A DNA stretch of 5,819 bases from an uncultured Acidobacteriota bacterium. Lineage in GTDB: Bacteria; Acidobacteriota; Thermoanaerobaculia; Gp7-AA8. Within the stretch, counting starts at the first letter, position 1. Every line of letters begins with the position of its first letter. Both the position numbers and the translations under genes were made by a program. The notes under the pieces were generated by a model. The model was not told the origin of the DNA. It saw only the letters and a list, made by a program, of their open reading frames with translations, and did no database searches. The stretch covers positions 1 through 5,819 of the forward strand of contig CAMPKJ010000295.1 of NCBI GenBank assembly GCA_946887105.1, given 5' to 3'. This document shows, piece by piece, positions 5,809 through 5,819 of the stretch.

Positions 5809-5819
5809 TTTTCCCGTTT
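5766..5819. repeat. Perfect 54-bp palindrome at the window end
   Basis: The left arm (5766-5792) and right arm (5793-5819) are 27 bases each and exactly complementary, with no loop and no mismatch; the centre is GTGCCG|CGGCAC. The left arm begins AAACGGGAAAATCACTGCCA and the right arm ends AGTGATTTTCCCGTTT. The palindrome covers the last 14 codons of the thioesterase frame and its TGA (5806-5808). The symmetry reaches the last base of the window, so it may continue outside. Reading 1: an assembly or library fold-back nucleated at the inner 20-bp palindrome (5783-5802), most of whose right half still encodes the expected RGTW. Reading 2: a bidirectional intrinsic terminator, since a GC-rich stem is flanked by AAAA and TTTT. 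The first seems more likely, because the expected protein tail is missing. Confidence 0.95.

Noticed and set aside
1..5819. tRNA, rRNA, riboswitch, CRISPR array, integrase or insertion sequence.
   Set aside because: I found no cloverleaf, spaced direct-repeat array or transposase/integrase motif. The only repeats are the REP-like pair and the terminal palindrome.

Overview
The window is 5,819 bases of high-GC, densely coded bacterial DNA with five protein genes, two structured repeats and no RNA genes, CRISPR array or transposase. The GC content, the large membrane-anchored SpoIIE-type phosphatase, the secreted S8 protease and the style of the small thioesterase suggest a soil-type Gram-negative bacterium, possibly Acidobacteriota. 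That assignment is an impression from protein style and is weakly supported.

Layout from left to right. Bases 4-125 hold a pair of REP-like palindromic units in inverted orientation. Next comes a minus-strand gene for a 774-residue multi-pass membrane protein with a C-terminal PP2C/SpoIIE serine/threonine phosphatase domain (149-2473). An 82-base divergent intergenic region separates it from a plus-strand FMN-binding, pyridoxamine-5'-phosphate-oxidase-like protein (2556-3386). That gene converges, with a 12-base gap, on a minus-strand secreted subtilisin-like S8 protease (3399-4670 with the preferred TTG start). A 140-base divergent region follows, then a two-gene plus-strand operon: an AcpH-type acyl-carrier-protein phosphodiesterase (4811-5389) and a PaaI-type hotdog thioesterase (5386-5808), whose stop and start overlap as ATGA.

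The genes do not form one pathway. The only pair with a clear common theme is the last one: one enzyme acts on the phosphopantetheine arm of carrier protein and the other probably on acyl thioesters carried by such an arm. The phosphatase is a signalling protein, but no STAS-domain antagonist, anti-sigma kinase or sigma factor lies beside it here.

The most unusual signal is at the right edge. The last 54 bases are a perfect palindrome that runs into the window end and overlaps the end of the thioesterase gene, cutting off the C-terminal tail I would expect for that family. A fold-back artefact at a contig end is the first explanation to test; a bidirectional terminator is the second. The left edge also starts in repetitive DNA, so the window may be a whole short contig bounded by structured sequence. 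I do not see strong evidence for an undescribed multi-gene system.
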